Assembly (NCBI GenBank): GCA_963693285.1
Contig: OY848917.1
Coordinates: 35,041,245-35,105,244 of the forward strand
Length of the DNA: 64,000 nt
Source of the DNA: Xestospongia muta
Taxonomy: Eukaryota > Porifera > Demospongiae > Haplosclerida > Petrosiidae
Direction of reading: 5' to 3'
A model generated the notes under the pieces. The model saw only the letters and a program-made list of their open reading frames with translations, had not been told where the DNA came from and did not search any database. Below, in pieces: positions 36,531 to 46,079 of the stretch. The number at the start of each line of letters is the position of its first letter. Positions within the stretch are counted from its first letter, which is position 1. Both the position numbers and the translations under genes were made by a program.

Positions 36531-37130
36531 TCAAACACAAGCAGTCAAGTTTGAGCATTGTTGACTTTGCAATACCATCCTTTCTCCTCTTTCAGAGAAC
36601 CTTTTTAATTCATTGGGGAATCTTTTGTGATTCATCTGCATTGTACCACATCCATATAGACCAATTTCATGCAACTCCACAAAGTAACAGAGGGCTACTG
36701 AAGAAATTATCAAAGTAACTATGATAATATTGGTGAGTAATTTTAGATGTTTTACAACTCTTGAGCCCAAGCCTTTTTCACTATTTCCAGTTTTCGCAAA
36801 ATAAACTTGAAATTTTGAGACGTAACCATTGTGGCTGCCTGCACGCATCCATACCTTCATGCCATGTTTTACTGGTTTATTTGGCATGAATGGTTTCTAA
36901 GAACTTCACCCCTTATACGGAATCATAGCACCATTAATTGTGCATTGACAATGAGGATTATACACTGCAAGGAATCTCTTTCCTATGAGATTTAAGACAT
37001 GCCTCTCTTTTCCAATCTTGTCATAATTGTGAGAACCTGGCAGTGATAATAAGCTGTTATTGATGAAATGAAGTTGTCTGTGTATATGTAGAACACAAAT
37101 ATTATCACACTTATTGCATGCTATATTATA
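36531..37130 (-). pseudogene. piggyBac transposase fragment
   Basis: 37000-36910 reads YNPHCQCTINGAMIPYKG on the minus strand. Then 36887-36531 gives MPNKPVKHGMKVWMRAGSHN, GYVSKFQVYFAKTG, EKGLGSRVVKHL and YGCGTMQMNHKRFPNELKR. The first catalytic motif reads INGAMIPYKG rather than IDEAM, and the DNFF motif is lost between SRVV and CGT. The two frames are separated by a short gap with a stop. Confidence 0.75.
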
Positions 37131-37301
37131 TATACTTACACCCAGGGCAGCGTGATCCTGGCAGACTAAATACACTATTTTCTTCATCCCTTGCACGAGA
37201 TAAAAGGGCAGTTAGTCTGTTGTACCTGTACCTCCACCTCTTCGCTCCTTCTGAACTTTTTACAAATAAAAATATGTATTGCAAGACTGACAATAATGTC
37301 T

Positions 37302-37625
37302 CTAGAATGTCAACGAGAGTATTTGAGGATTGTTTGTCCTCTCCCACTCTAGTTCAGAGGTAATGTCCCCATAGTCCCAGAATAACTGAGATCCTTCCAA
37401 GATAAGCTTAGTTGAGATAAAACCAAAACAAAGCTTACCTCGGACTTTGAACACTGGGGTGTACTTTGTGTGAATGGTTGATATATCTGCCAAACTGGTC
37501 GAGTCATCTTGTGGCATCAAATATATTATTGTCTGACTCTCATCAGCAAGTAGAGAGAAGGCACCAGCAGACATGACAGAGTCACGGATTTGCTTCCTAA
37601 CCTTACTACCCATGCTTTCAAGCAA
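37302..37625 (-). pseudogene. hAT-like N-terminal fragment joined to a SET-like C-terminal fragment
   Basis: One 107-codon minus frame begins LESMGSKVRKQIRDSVMSAG then FSLLADES, the DUF4371/hAT signature that precedes the first catalytic Asp. It continues into GFISTKLILEGSQLFWDYGD, which looks like the end of a SET domain (F-A-..I..G.EL..DYG). The change falls near 37440, where the minus strand reads CGAG|GTAAGC, a good splice donor. The join could therefore be genomic read-through at an intron boundary and not a fused protein. The GCAG-type repeat shared with 14250 lies just downstream. Confidence 0.5.
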
Positions 37626-37629
37626 ATCA

Positions 37630-37950
37630 ATAAAACATTGCTGTTAGCAATTGTCCATAGCAATGCACACTTCATTACATATCAGTTGTTTCATCACACA
37701 ATCATGATATTACTGATTGTTGTGTGATTATTGGAGTTGTTCAATGTATCAGATGTAAGGGTGGACTTGCAGGTTTACCAGAAGTGTATTTGAGGTCCAC
37801 CAGCAAGTACACCATCAATACACTGTCAGTTTGAAACCAAAAATTTACTTCAGTGCATCCCAATCCCATTGTCAGTATATTAAAACAATTTCAATGAATT
37901 AATTCATCAAGCAAATCTATGAATAATGACAACATGATTCTAATTGATTG
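37630..37950. other. Spacer without recognised gene
   Basis: No coding signal was seen. Confidence 0.4.
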
Positions 37951-37957
37951 GAATCAA

Positions 37958-38530
37958 TTACTTTTTCTTATTAATGTTCTCAGCAGTCTGCTGCTGTAAT
38001 TCACCAAAAACGAATTCTGGATGGTCAGTAATACCAAGTGATCTAAGGTATGAGATACCTTTTAGCCATTCATTGTCAATGCACCATGAAGGTGTATCAA
38101 TGTGCCACAATACATTTGGACTTGCAATGTTATATTGTTGACAATGAAGAGTAATACATAGTCTAGTTTCCAGTCTCAAGGGGTCAACATGATGAATTGA
38201 CTCTCTTACTCCTTCTCTTTGCAATATCATACCATTAACTTTAATTAGGGCCTGTATTCATCATATACAACAAGCAGGTAAATGTGTTACAATCTCCTTA
38301 ACTAGGTAATCCAAATCTCAATTAGTTATTTCATTGAATCAATTGAATTCTATCCCAAACTTCTTTAGTTTTCTTTGGATAATACCTGTAGAGCAACCAA
38401 TCAGTGTTGCAATTTCAGTTTCTTTAAATCCATTTTCAACCAAGAATCTAACTCAATCCTCACATATGTCTAAAAGTCGTCTCACACCTGAAGTAATCAC
38501 CTCATTATGTGTGCACAACACACCTCCAAG
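37958..38530 (-). pseudogene. Integrase-core-like (rve_3 type) gene remnant
   Basis: The minus strand first reads LVENGFKETEIATLIGCSTG and IIQRKLKKFGIEF, a helix-turn-helix of the resolvase/Mos type. It then reads LQREGVRESIHHVDPLRLET, YNIASPNVLWHIDTPSW. The RVR.SI..VDP...R...........PN.LWHID pattern is typical of the animal integrase-core proteins that look transposon-derived; the Asp of HID would be the first catalytic residue. Stops separate the HTH from the core, and homology ends soon after HID, so the other catalytic residues are missing. Confidence 0.65.
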
Positions 38531-38769
38531 CACACTCTTCTAAAGGTGACTAGCACACTTCTCATAGAAAGGTGTCACTAATTGCTCACTTCAAACACTG
38601 TGACGGGAATGGTATATTTGAGTATGAATATACTACAATTTGAAAAAAAGTCAATTACTTATAATATTGATTGTATAACTGAAGGTGATAGCTTACCAAA
38701 AATGAATAATAGTTCTTACATGCCAGAGGATAATAAATATTGATTGACAATAATCATAATATTAATTAA

Positions 38770-39300
38770 TGTCAGAAACACTTGAAAATTAGAAGAGTAA
38801 AAGTCATCAACATCAGAAGAGATATTCGAGTCCTCATCATAAGACATGTTAGCTCCTACATCAGGAATAATATCTTTATTATCAGGGATATCACTTATAT
38901 CATGTCAATTTTTTTCCTTTTTACTTGTGGAGTAACAAAATCAATATCAGCCAGCTGTGAGAAAGGGATATTGTGAAAAGATGATGGTAGCCAGGAGCAC
39001 AGCAAAGAAGTACATGACAAATTCTTTTGATCTTTACCTAAGCCAGCCATACATGTACAGTGCACCGATACAACAATTTCCTCAGTTTTAACAGCAACCC
39101 AATGTTTGGCAGGTGTAGCTGATAGGCTTTGTGAATGCTTCACACAGCTGATGGCCAAGTAGCTATTAGGACAGTTTGGTAATTTAAAGACAGTGGCCTT
39201 ATCTATCCAGCCATTAATGTAATAATCTTATGCATCCAGGCTTTTATAGGAAAGTTGAATATGTCCAGGTACTCAACCATTGGCCAGTTTTGCCAATCTT
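38770..39300 (-). pseudogene. SWIM-type zinc-finger protein remnant (YqaJ-nuclease-associated type)
   Basis: Minus-strand reading gives YLAISCVKHSQSL, HWVAVKTEEIVVSVHCTCMA, GLGKDQK, then CSWLPSSFHN, QLADIDFVTPQVKRKK. The VxHSQ / WV / C-x-C-MAGLG / C-WLPPS / I-DI-F...K order matches multi-copy animal proteins with a SWIM zinc finger next to a YqaJ-like exonuclease domain. The segment that should hold the Cys-His pair completing the finger (CSH) is deleted, and the nuclease region is not found. Confidence 0.6.
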
Positions 39301-39304
39301 ACTC

Positions 39305-40800
39305 TCTGATCAGCAGAGGTAAGGGTTTTCCAGTCCCTCAAATTTGTTGAGTTCTCTTTGCAACATGTTTGGAAATCCCATCTAACCCACAAAAGTAATC
39401 TGAAGCACTAGAGGGTCCAAGTTCAATTGATAGACTACTGAATTCTGGGCCTCACATTTAACTGTAAGATCATTTTTGACTTTGGTGTAACTTCCAATTC
39501 TTCAACCACTCCAAGAAATTTTTGGTGCAGGTTTGCTTTTCAAAATTGAGAGTAGTAACTGACAAATTTTCTCACTGTCACAAGAAAAGTGAAAGCAAAT
39601 GAGAAGTATTGTTTTGCTATTTCTGACACTTTTAGTAAATTAAGGACTGTAACTTGACAGTCCAATTGATGTTTAACAAGCGGAATAGGTTGAAGTATCT
39701 CATGCTAAGAGTAACATTAGTTATATCTGACTCGGGATTAGGTTTGTTATTATGTAAAAGTAATGTAATGGGCAAATGTTAATATAAAATCTACCATGTA
39801 TAAAAAGTACAAAAACATTCTCAAATTTGTGAAACTCAGAGTCATTTTGTAAGATTTATTGACAAAGTCTATTTAAGGTTCTCACATTAACAATTCCATG
39901 TAATGTACACTAAATATGTACTTCTAATTAATCAACTTACTAAGATATTCTTGGAATTCTGAACTTAAGTTATGCTTAAGTTTCTCTTGTTACATCTTTA
40001 AGCTTTGGCTAGATCTTCGCCCATGTACACCTTAAAAGGTGTGGGTAGTTTAGTTTAGTAGTGATTCTGATTGGTTACATGTGTATAAATCATTTTTTTA
40101 AAATCAATCAATTTTTAAATTTTCAAACAAAACATTAAAGGTCTATGCCATTTCTAGAACATATATGTAGTATATCATTAGTTAGAAACAAATTTCAAAA
40201 TATTATCTCATAAACAGGCACAAGCATAGAGGTTTGTCTGGTCAGCTAGATATTGGAGGATGTCGTGTGAAGAATAGGTAAAATAGAACATTGACAAGTT
40301 GAGGATTTTCTGGCAATTGTCATTCAATTTCAAAAACAGAATTCTTTTCTAATGAGTGACCTCAAGTTCATTGAGTGGTTAATCTTTTTAGTTCCTTCGA
40401 GTATTGGTGGTGGTAAGTTCTCCTCCAACACCTCCTCAAAATTTTTTTTATAACAGATTTGACCTGTTATGGTATAAAATACAATCAAATCAAGTGTGAA
40501 AGACTCACTCACTCTTTCATCTTGCAGATTTTCAACTACAATTTCCATTACTTCTTCCTTAGTCTAAAACAGCATTTACAACACAACACAAAAACGCTAA
40601 TCACTACTTACTGGTGATTGCAATGAGTATCTCTTGTAAGTGCCTTTGTAACTGCTAAGTGTAAATTGTGACCAAAACAGGACAATCTTACCCAAGTGTA
40701 GGTGGGAACATATTAGGTACATGTATATAATGTAGTTATAGTTTGAATGGTTAAACTGTATTTCATTTCTTTATAGGTATTTAAAGCTACTACCATATAT
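39305..40800. other. Stretch without recognised gene
   Basis: The frame at 40330-40548 (minus) and others lack motifs. Part of 39300-39600 may be the upstream portion of the SWIM-type remnant, but no conserved block could be fixed. Confidence 0.4.
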
Positions 40801-40804
40801 AAGA

Positions 40805-41240
40805 AATTTGTTTAGAGATTATTTTAATATAAATGCTGGACAAGTTAGATGTACCAGTTAAACAATAATTATTTAAGATTAATAATCAAGTGTTACATCA
40901 GAATGAATATTCAAGCTTTCCGTCTGAAATTCTGCATTTTTGGTTAGGACTTGCTAAATGCTGAATACTAAGTTTTGCCATAGCCATAGCTTTTACCTTA
41001 TTTTCAAGCCATCTCAACACAGAATCGTGGGAAACCTGTTTAAAATTAACATCTGGTGACAAGTCCATGTTTTCACTGTTAGCATTCTTAGTGAACTGTT
41101 GGGTGTGTACTCACATGTTGAACCTGTCAGTACATTAGTTATAAACATTTACCTATGCTTGTTAGGTAGCCAATGGACATAGGAATCAGAGTATTTTGCA
41201 TCAACTCCAAAGTAATTTGCATAACCCCGTATACTACAAC
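40805..41240 (-). repeat. Dispersed repeat family A, copy 3
   Basis: This is near-identical to 24415-24850. On the minus strand the repeat starts inside an apparent exon continuing from the SAM gene (EQSKCC..RGYANYFGVDAK, then YSDSYVHWLPNKHR followed by a GTAAATG donor). The repeat's coding end therefore appears to be the 3' part of that gene family. Confidence 0.7.
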
Positions 41241-41244
41241 ACTT

Positions 41245-42988
41245 TGATTGTTCAATAACAATTGTTGGTTGAACCATTTCTCTTAGATCCTCTCCAAAGG
41301 CAACTAGCACTGGATGGTTGTACTCTACCTGCTCTATGGCTTCATCTATGTCAATATATTGTCCCTATAAAAGTAAATTAAATTGCAAATTATGTAATTA
41401 ACATACACTGCTTACTGTAACAAGCAATATTATGATCATTATTATTAATTACCTGAAAGGAAATAAGCATTGACGGTTTTGCTTTACCCCTTTGATTTGT
41501 TAGGGAGGAGGCAATAGCAAGAGCAAAAACCACCACTTGATCTGTTAAAAAATAAGATGTAAGTTTACATTCTGTTTCTTTGTTGTTTTTTTTTAATTAA
41601 ATCTTACCATTTGTAGGAGAATCAATAGAATTATATTTACAAAAAAGAGTCTTTACATCTTTCTTTGTTACAGCAGCTGCGTAACTTAAAATCCTTTTAC
41701 AGTTAAAAAGTGCTTTTGGTTCAGTTATACCCGTCACAAGGTGAAACTCGTGTAGCAAGTAAATAAGGAGAACATAAGTTACACTATCAAGTTGTAAAAG
41801 CAAGCCTTACCAGTTGAGGATCTTTCAAATTTGGAAATTCCAAGATGATTTCTCTCACAGAAGGACTTTCATCACAAATCCATTTTCTCTATATAGCTAA
41901 AAAATTATTATCTTATATGTAAGAAAATAAATTAATTGATTGTACCAAATGTCTCAGTCATCAATGAACACATTCCACTGTACACCTAGTTGCTTGAATC
42001 AATGTCTGTTGTATCTTTTTTATGTTTAGAGTGTTCCTCTAGTTGAGAAGTTGACAGAGTTGTAGAAACTTTTTCACTTCCCAGTTTGAACTTCTTTAAT
42101 GTTGGTGTCTCTAAGTCTATTCCAGCATTTTTGCCTGATTAGGCCTGTGCAAATTTTTGAATTTATTCTGAAGTTTCCTTTTCCAAGAAGCTTTAGCAAA
42201 ATTGATAAACTTAATGTAATTTACAATAATTACACTTACATAAGGAGTACCTCCTGGCACTTTATCTGAAGCAATTGGGTAGAGACCAATGAACCTCATA
42301 GCTACTTTTTCTAACTGTGCAGTAGAGGGATGTGTAGTGTTTAACATTATCACTGTTGCAATAGAATCAACAATTTCATTGCAGTGCTGCTGGAAGCAAG
42401 ACATTCTCAGACTTCAGAGCTGCCATTGTTGCCTGAAGTGCATCATACTATCGTGTACTTATAGTCAATAACTAACTTATGAGAATCTAGAAGGAATAGT
42501 CATTGTGTCAGGACAATTACGAGAGCTTGGAGTGCTAATAAGCTCTACTTTCTTCAGAGAAGGTGGAGCCTCAACCAAATAGTCTGAACTTACCCCAAAC
42601 AAGAGATCATCCTATGAAAAAAGTAACAAAGTTCTCTCAGTCTTTCTAGATTATATATATAATATGGTATGCAACAAACCTCAACAACTGAATCCGACAT
42701 TACAGAAGCACATGGTGTGCTGCTATTAGTAGCATGAGGTGAAGAATATAAAGGACTTTCAGTTACTGACGCTGGTTCAACTGCTGCAGCAAGAACTGTC
42801 TTCAACATAATTCTATCTCCTAGCAAAGGTGCGACTTCTCTAAGATATTCATCATTCAATTGGAGAAAGACTTGGCCGTCGATTCTATACTTCCTGAAGT
42901 TATCCAAAACAGTATTGTCCAGGTCTGGTATTTGTGTTAGTAAGTAACTACAAAGATCTTCAACACTTTTCCCTTCTACACAAGCCAT
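41245..42988 (-). pseudogene. SAM-domain gene with downstream exons, probably decayed
   Basis: An ATG at 42988 opens exon 1 (42988-42680). It encodes a SAM domain: VEDLCSYLLTQIPD, LDNFRKYRIDGQVFLQLND, EYLREVAPLLGDRI. The donor is GTTTGT. Further minus-strand blocks follow at 42611-42483, 42408-42110, 41900-41817, 41810-41597, 41545-41458 and 41370-41245. They include WICDESPSVREIILEFPNL, KDPQL, DQVVVFALAIASS and QYIDIDEAIEQVEYNHPVLV. The layout resembles multi-copy SAMD3-like proteins of fishes and marine invertebrates (from memory). The frame breaks after an A-run near 42125 (QAKMLE then stop; the shifted frame continues IDLETPTLKKFKLG), and several block junctions do not match in phase. It may be a dying copy or an assembly error. 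The 5' end faces the C2H2 gene. Confidence 0.55.
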
Positions 42989-43105
42989 TGTGATAAAAGG
43001 TTAACCAACACGTTTCTTCTTGACCTTACATAAATCACGTGTAAATGAAATTTAATAGGAAGTAGTTAGCTTAATTGTGCTCCTGGGAATTAATTCCAAG
43101 AAAGC
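42989..43105. promoter_or_regulatory. Short bidirectional intergenic interval
   Basis: Only 117 bases separate the two divergent start codons. A shared promoter is inferred from the geometry; no TATA box or other element could be fixed. Confidence 0.35.
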
Positions 43106-44175
43106 ATGGCTACTTCTGCTTACAAGTGTCCCTATTGCTCCAGCAATGAAACCTACTGTGCTCCTTCTCAAATACTCCTTGAACGTCACATTAAATATGT
43201 TCACTCACAAGAACCAGGATTTTGTATTGAATGTAAACAGCCTTTTTGTACTCGCATTTTTAGTAACTATCGTACATATCAAAATCATCTTATTCTGAGG
43301 TAGAAACAAGTGAAGAACCTGATAGTCAGATGCAAAGCGACTCCAGAATGGATTTTGAAGTCAGATCAGATGAAATGACAAGTAATGACAGAGCTCATTC
43401 AGTTAGCAATTACTTACCTGACTTTACTGATTACTGTGCCAAGTGGATATTGAAATTTAGTGAGACAAGCAAACTTACCAGAACTGCCACTGTTGGCATT
43501 GTTGAAGATGTTGCAGATCTTATCAAGGAAGTTTCATCGTGTCTGGCAGACCAGGTTAAAAACTGTTTAACAGAAAATGGACTAGACTTCAATGCTATTG
43601 TTGGATTATCTGATGTGTTTTCACCAAGTAATGAAGCTACTGTTTCATTTTAAACATTATGACATTCCACCAACAGCTTACATACTATAAGCAGAAGTAC
43701 AACTTTATTGTAAGCTGCTACATGTGTATTATTAATTTTTAGATAAAAGTATACTGTGCATCATGAATAACACACATTATTCTATTGTCCCTTCAATAGG
43801 AACCTTGTTGTATAGTGCTGAAAGAATCTAGAAGTATCCATAGAGGAATAAATAGTCGAATGCACAATCAAGTGAAGAGGCAAGAACTTTTTTATGTTCC
43901 ATTTTTATGTACTATTCAACAAATGCTTAATAACAATATGATTCTTAAGGAGGTAAGGTTATACATGTACCTTTGGTAAACTTCACTACACATAATTATT
44001 GTTTTAGGTTATGATTGGTCATAAGAGTCATTCAGATATACTTTCTGACTATTGTGATGGAAGTCGATATCAATGTCATCCACTTTTTTCTGCTAGTCAG
44101 CCAACACTTCAAATACATCTGTATTATGATGAATTAGAGGTTTGTAACCCTTTAGGGTCCTAACGCTCAAAGGAT
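43106..44175 (+). pseudogene. C2H2 zinc-finger gene, damaged, head-to-head with the SAM gene
   Basis: From ATG 43106 the protein carries two C2H2-like fingers: CPYCSSNETYC..HIKYVH and CIECKQPFC..YQNHL. The frame then shifts near 43290. An open segment follows (43330-43653: WILKFSETSKLTRTATVG, VEDVADLIKEVSS), then another shift (..TYYKQKYNFIV). After a GT..AG intron come CIVLKESRSIHRGINSR and QELFYVPFLCTIQQML. After a further intron come SHSDILSDYCDGSRYQCHPL and YYDELEVCNPLGS, then TAA at 44161-44163 in place of a Lys-like codon, with RSKDKIG and a good donor behind it. The YDE-E-NPLGS block is one I recall from multi-copy genes in fishes, cnidarians and sponges. Two shifts and a stop make this copy inactive. 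Confidence 0.6.
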
Positions 44176-44179
44176 AAGA

Positions 44180-44640
44180 TAGGTAAGTTGCTGTAGAGTG
44201 TATAGTAAATATGACAGCATTATTATGTTATATTAGCAGTAAGATATGCACATATAGCAAGTATGTTAACAGTAGGAGTTAACAGTTACATTGTGATCCT
44301 AATTATTTGTATCTTTTTTGAGTATGATAGTTTTGAAGCATTCATCTGGGCATAGAGCAGGGTTGTCAGTACATGTAGAACAAACATACAAGGTTAAACA
44401 TAAGCCTTTCACCATTTTTCTGAATAATTACTGTATACAACACAATCTCTTCTTTTTTGTCACTTTTCTAGGAAATGAGGCTGTCCACTTAGTCGGTCAA
44501 TATTGGATCATGCACTCAAAACTGGTCGTGATGTCTGGACTGTATCTATTGAGTAATCAATTCTTTTCAAAAAGCAAGGTGTGTCATATTGTGTTATCAG
44601 TGTCAGCCAGTGTTTTTTGTGTGAATTATATAAGCATTGA
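44180..44640. other. Spacer without recognised gene
   Basis: A 130-codon plus frame begins at 44318 but is mostly the antisense of, or flank to, the piggyBac copy and shows no motif. Confidence 0.4.
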
Positions 44641-44646
44641 CAACAA

Positions 44647-45794
44647 TCATCTCAACAATCCAGAAAAAAGTTTCCACCACCACTTTATAGATTTGTCAAG
44701 GAAACTGTAGTAGCTCATCAAATGATCAAGTTTGTTAACACCTAATTTAAAATTGTTATAGTCTGTGATGACATCTGGTTTATATAAGGTTGGTTCATTA
44801 TACCTATTGGGAGAATTATGACAAATATAAGTAAACATGTTGCTAAGAAAATGTACTTACCTTTTGGATTGAACATCACTTGTGTCATTAGAGTGCTTTG
44901 TCAACAGCTACTTGTTTGTCTGGTGTGTGATACTTTTTATGATGGGTAATAACAAACTGATGAATGGTTGTATTTTGCTTTGTCTAGGTCTTGGATCAAT
45001 TCTACCTACATGAAGCATTCCAAAGCTTTGGAGGAAATAGTCTTGTGACATAATTTGGCAAAAGAAAGGAATATTACATGTAGCATAAGTAGACCAATAG
45101 TCACAGATGCACTCTAACTGTATTATTTCCATATTGAGTATCATTCCAATGAATGCTTTTATTTCCTTCATTGTAACTGCTTTCCAGTTGCCTATAAACA
45201 GTACATCTCTCATTGTGCTTTACTTGCTTGATGAGCAAATTCATTTGTCTTTTCCACTAGAAAGGTCCAAATAGCACTGGTAAATAGTAAACTATACCAT
45301 TTGATAGGTCTTGAGTGAAACACAGGCAATGATGTTGGGCCTGGTGTTACAGTAAAGCTTTTTTCAGCTGGTTCTGTGTCATCAGCTGTATCAGAGAATG
45401 TTTTTGTAATATTTTAAATACATTACGTGTTTTACTTACTTGTAATTTAACTCCACTTGTATTTGTTATTAATTCCATCTCTCTCTTTACTTTTTCTTCT
45501 GACTCTTCTTCCTCTTTCCCTTGTTCCTCTTACTCTCGTACCTCTCTCTCTTCCTCTACCTTGTTTAACACCTCCTCTCCCAATACCAGGTTTTCCTCTT
45601 GTTGTTGTTTCCATTAGATCACTCACAATGCTGTCCTCTTCAGACTCACTAAACTCACTGCTTCCATGTTTATCATTAACTTCTAGGATATCATTGTCTA
45701 CTTCATCATTGCTACTACTACACTCATACTCATCATTGCTTTCCTCCTCTGTTTCAATGTCCGAGCAATTTTCAAGCACCTGGTCAACATTCAT
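44647..45794 (-). pseudogene. piggyBac transposase, N- and C-terminal parts joined by an internal deletion
   Basis: An ATG at 45794 starts an acidic segment (ETEEESNDEYECSSSNDEVD) running into an RG-rich stretch (RGRERGTRVRGTRERGRR). This is typical of piggyBac-like N-termini and probably a DNA or nuclear-import tail. 45400-45240 gives FTVTPGPTSLPVFHSRPI then LVEKTNEFAHQ. 45213-44908 gives WKAVTMKEIKAFIGMILNME and DYWSTYA. The next residues are PDKQVAVDKAL, the entry to the first catalytic block. After a deletion, 44838-44647 gives KPDVITDYNNFKLGVNKLDH and SYYSF..KWWWKLF. The second catalytic block is gone and the third reads GVNKLD where GVDxxD is expected. Frames shift near 45213. Confidence 0.8.
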
Positions 45795-45822
45795 TGTAAC
45801 TCTATATTAGTAATTTTTAAAG

Positions 45823-45826
<4 letters not shown>

Positions 45827-45869
<43 letters not shown>
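45827..45869. repeat. (AT)n microsatellite
   Basis: An uninterrupted dinucleotide run of about 43 bases immediately upstream of the piggyBac start codon on that strand. Confidence 0.9.
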
Positions 45870-45874
<5 letters not shown>

Positions 45875-45974
45875 AATTTATTTTATAAAAACAAACAAAC
45901 CTTATAAGAACCAGTAAATGGTAAGTTGAGAAGAAAAGATTATTAAAATAACGTACTATACACAGCTGGTCACT

Positions 45975-46075
45975 GTATTGTGACAGTGGTTTTTAATTAG
46001 CATTCCTCGTGTCGCAAATTAGTGACAGTGGTTTTTTAATTAGAATTCCGCGCGTTACGAATTAGTGACAATAGT
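45975..46075. repeat. Two-copy tandem repeat, period about 49 bp
   Basis: GTGACAGTGG followed by TTTTTAATTAGCATTCC and GCAAATTAGTGACA is repeated as GTGACAGTGG, TTTTTTAATTAGAATTCC, ACGAATTAGTGACA. The GCGCG core is unusual in this AT-rich region. Confidence 0.75.
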
Positions 46076-46079
46076 CCTC

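Noticed and set aside
45457..45810. 117-codon Leu/Ser-rich plus-strand frame
   Set aside because: It is the antisense of the acidic and RG-rich N-terminus of the piggyBac copy on the minus strand.
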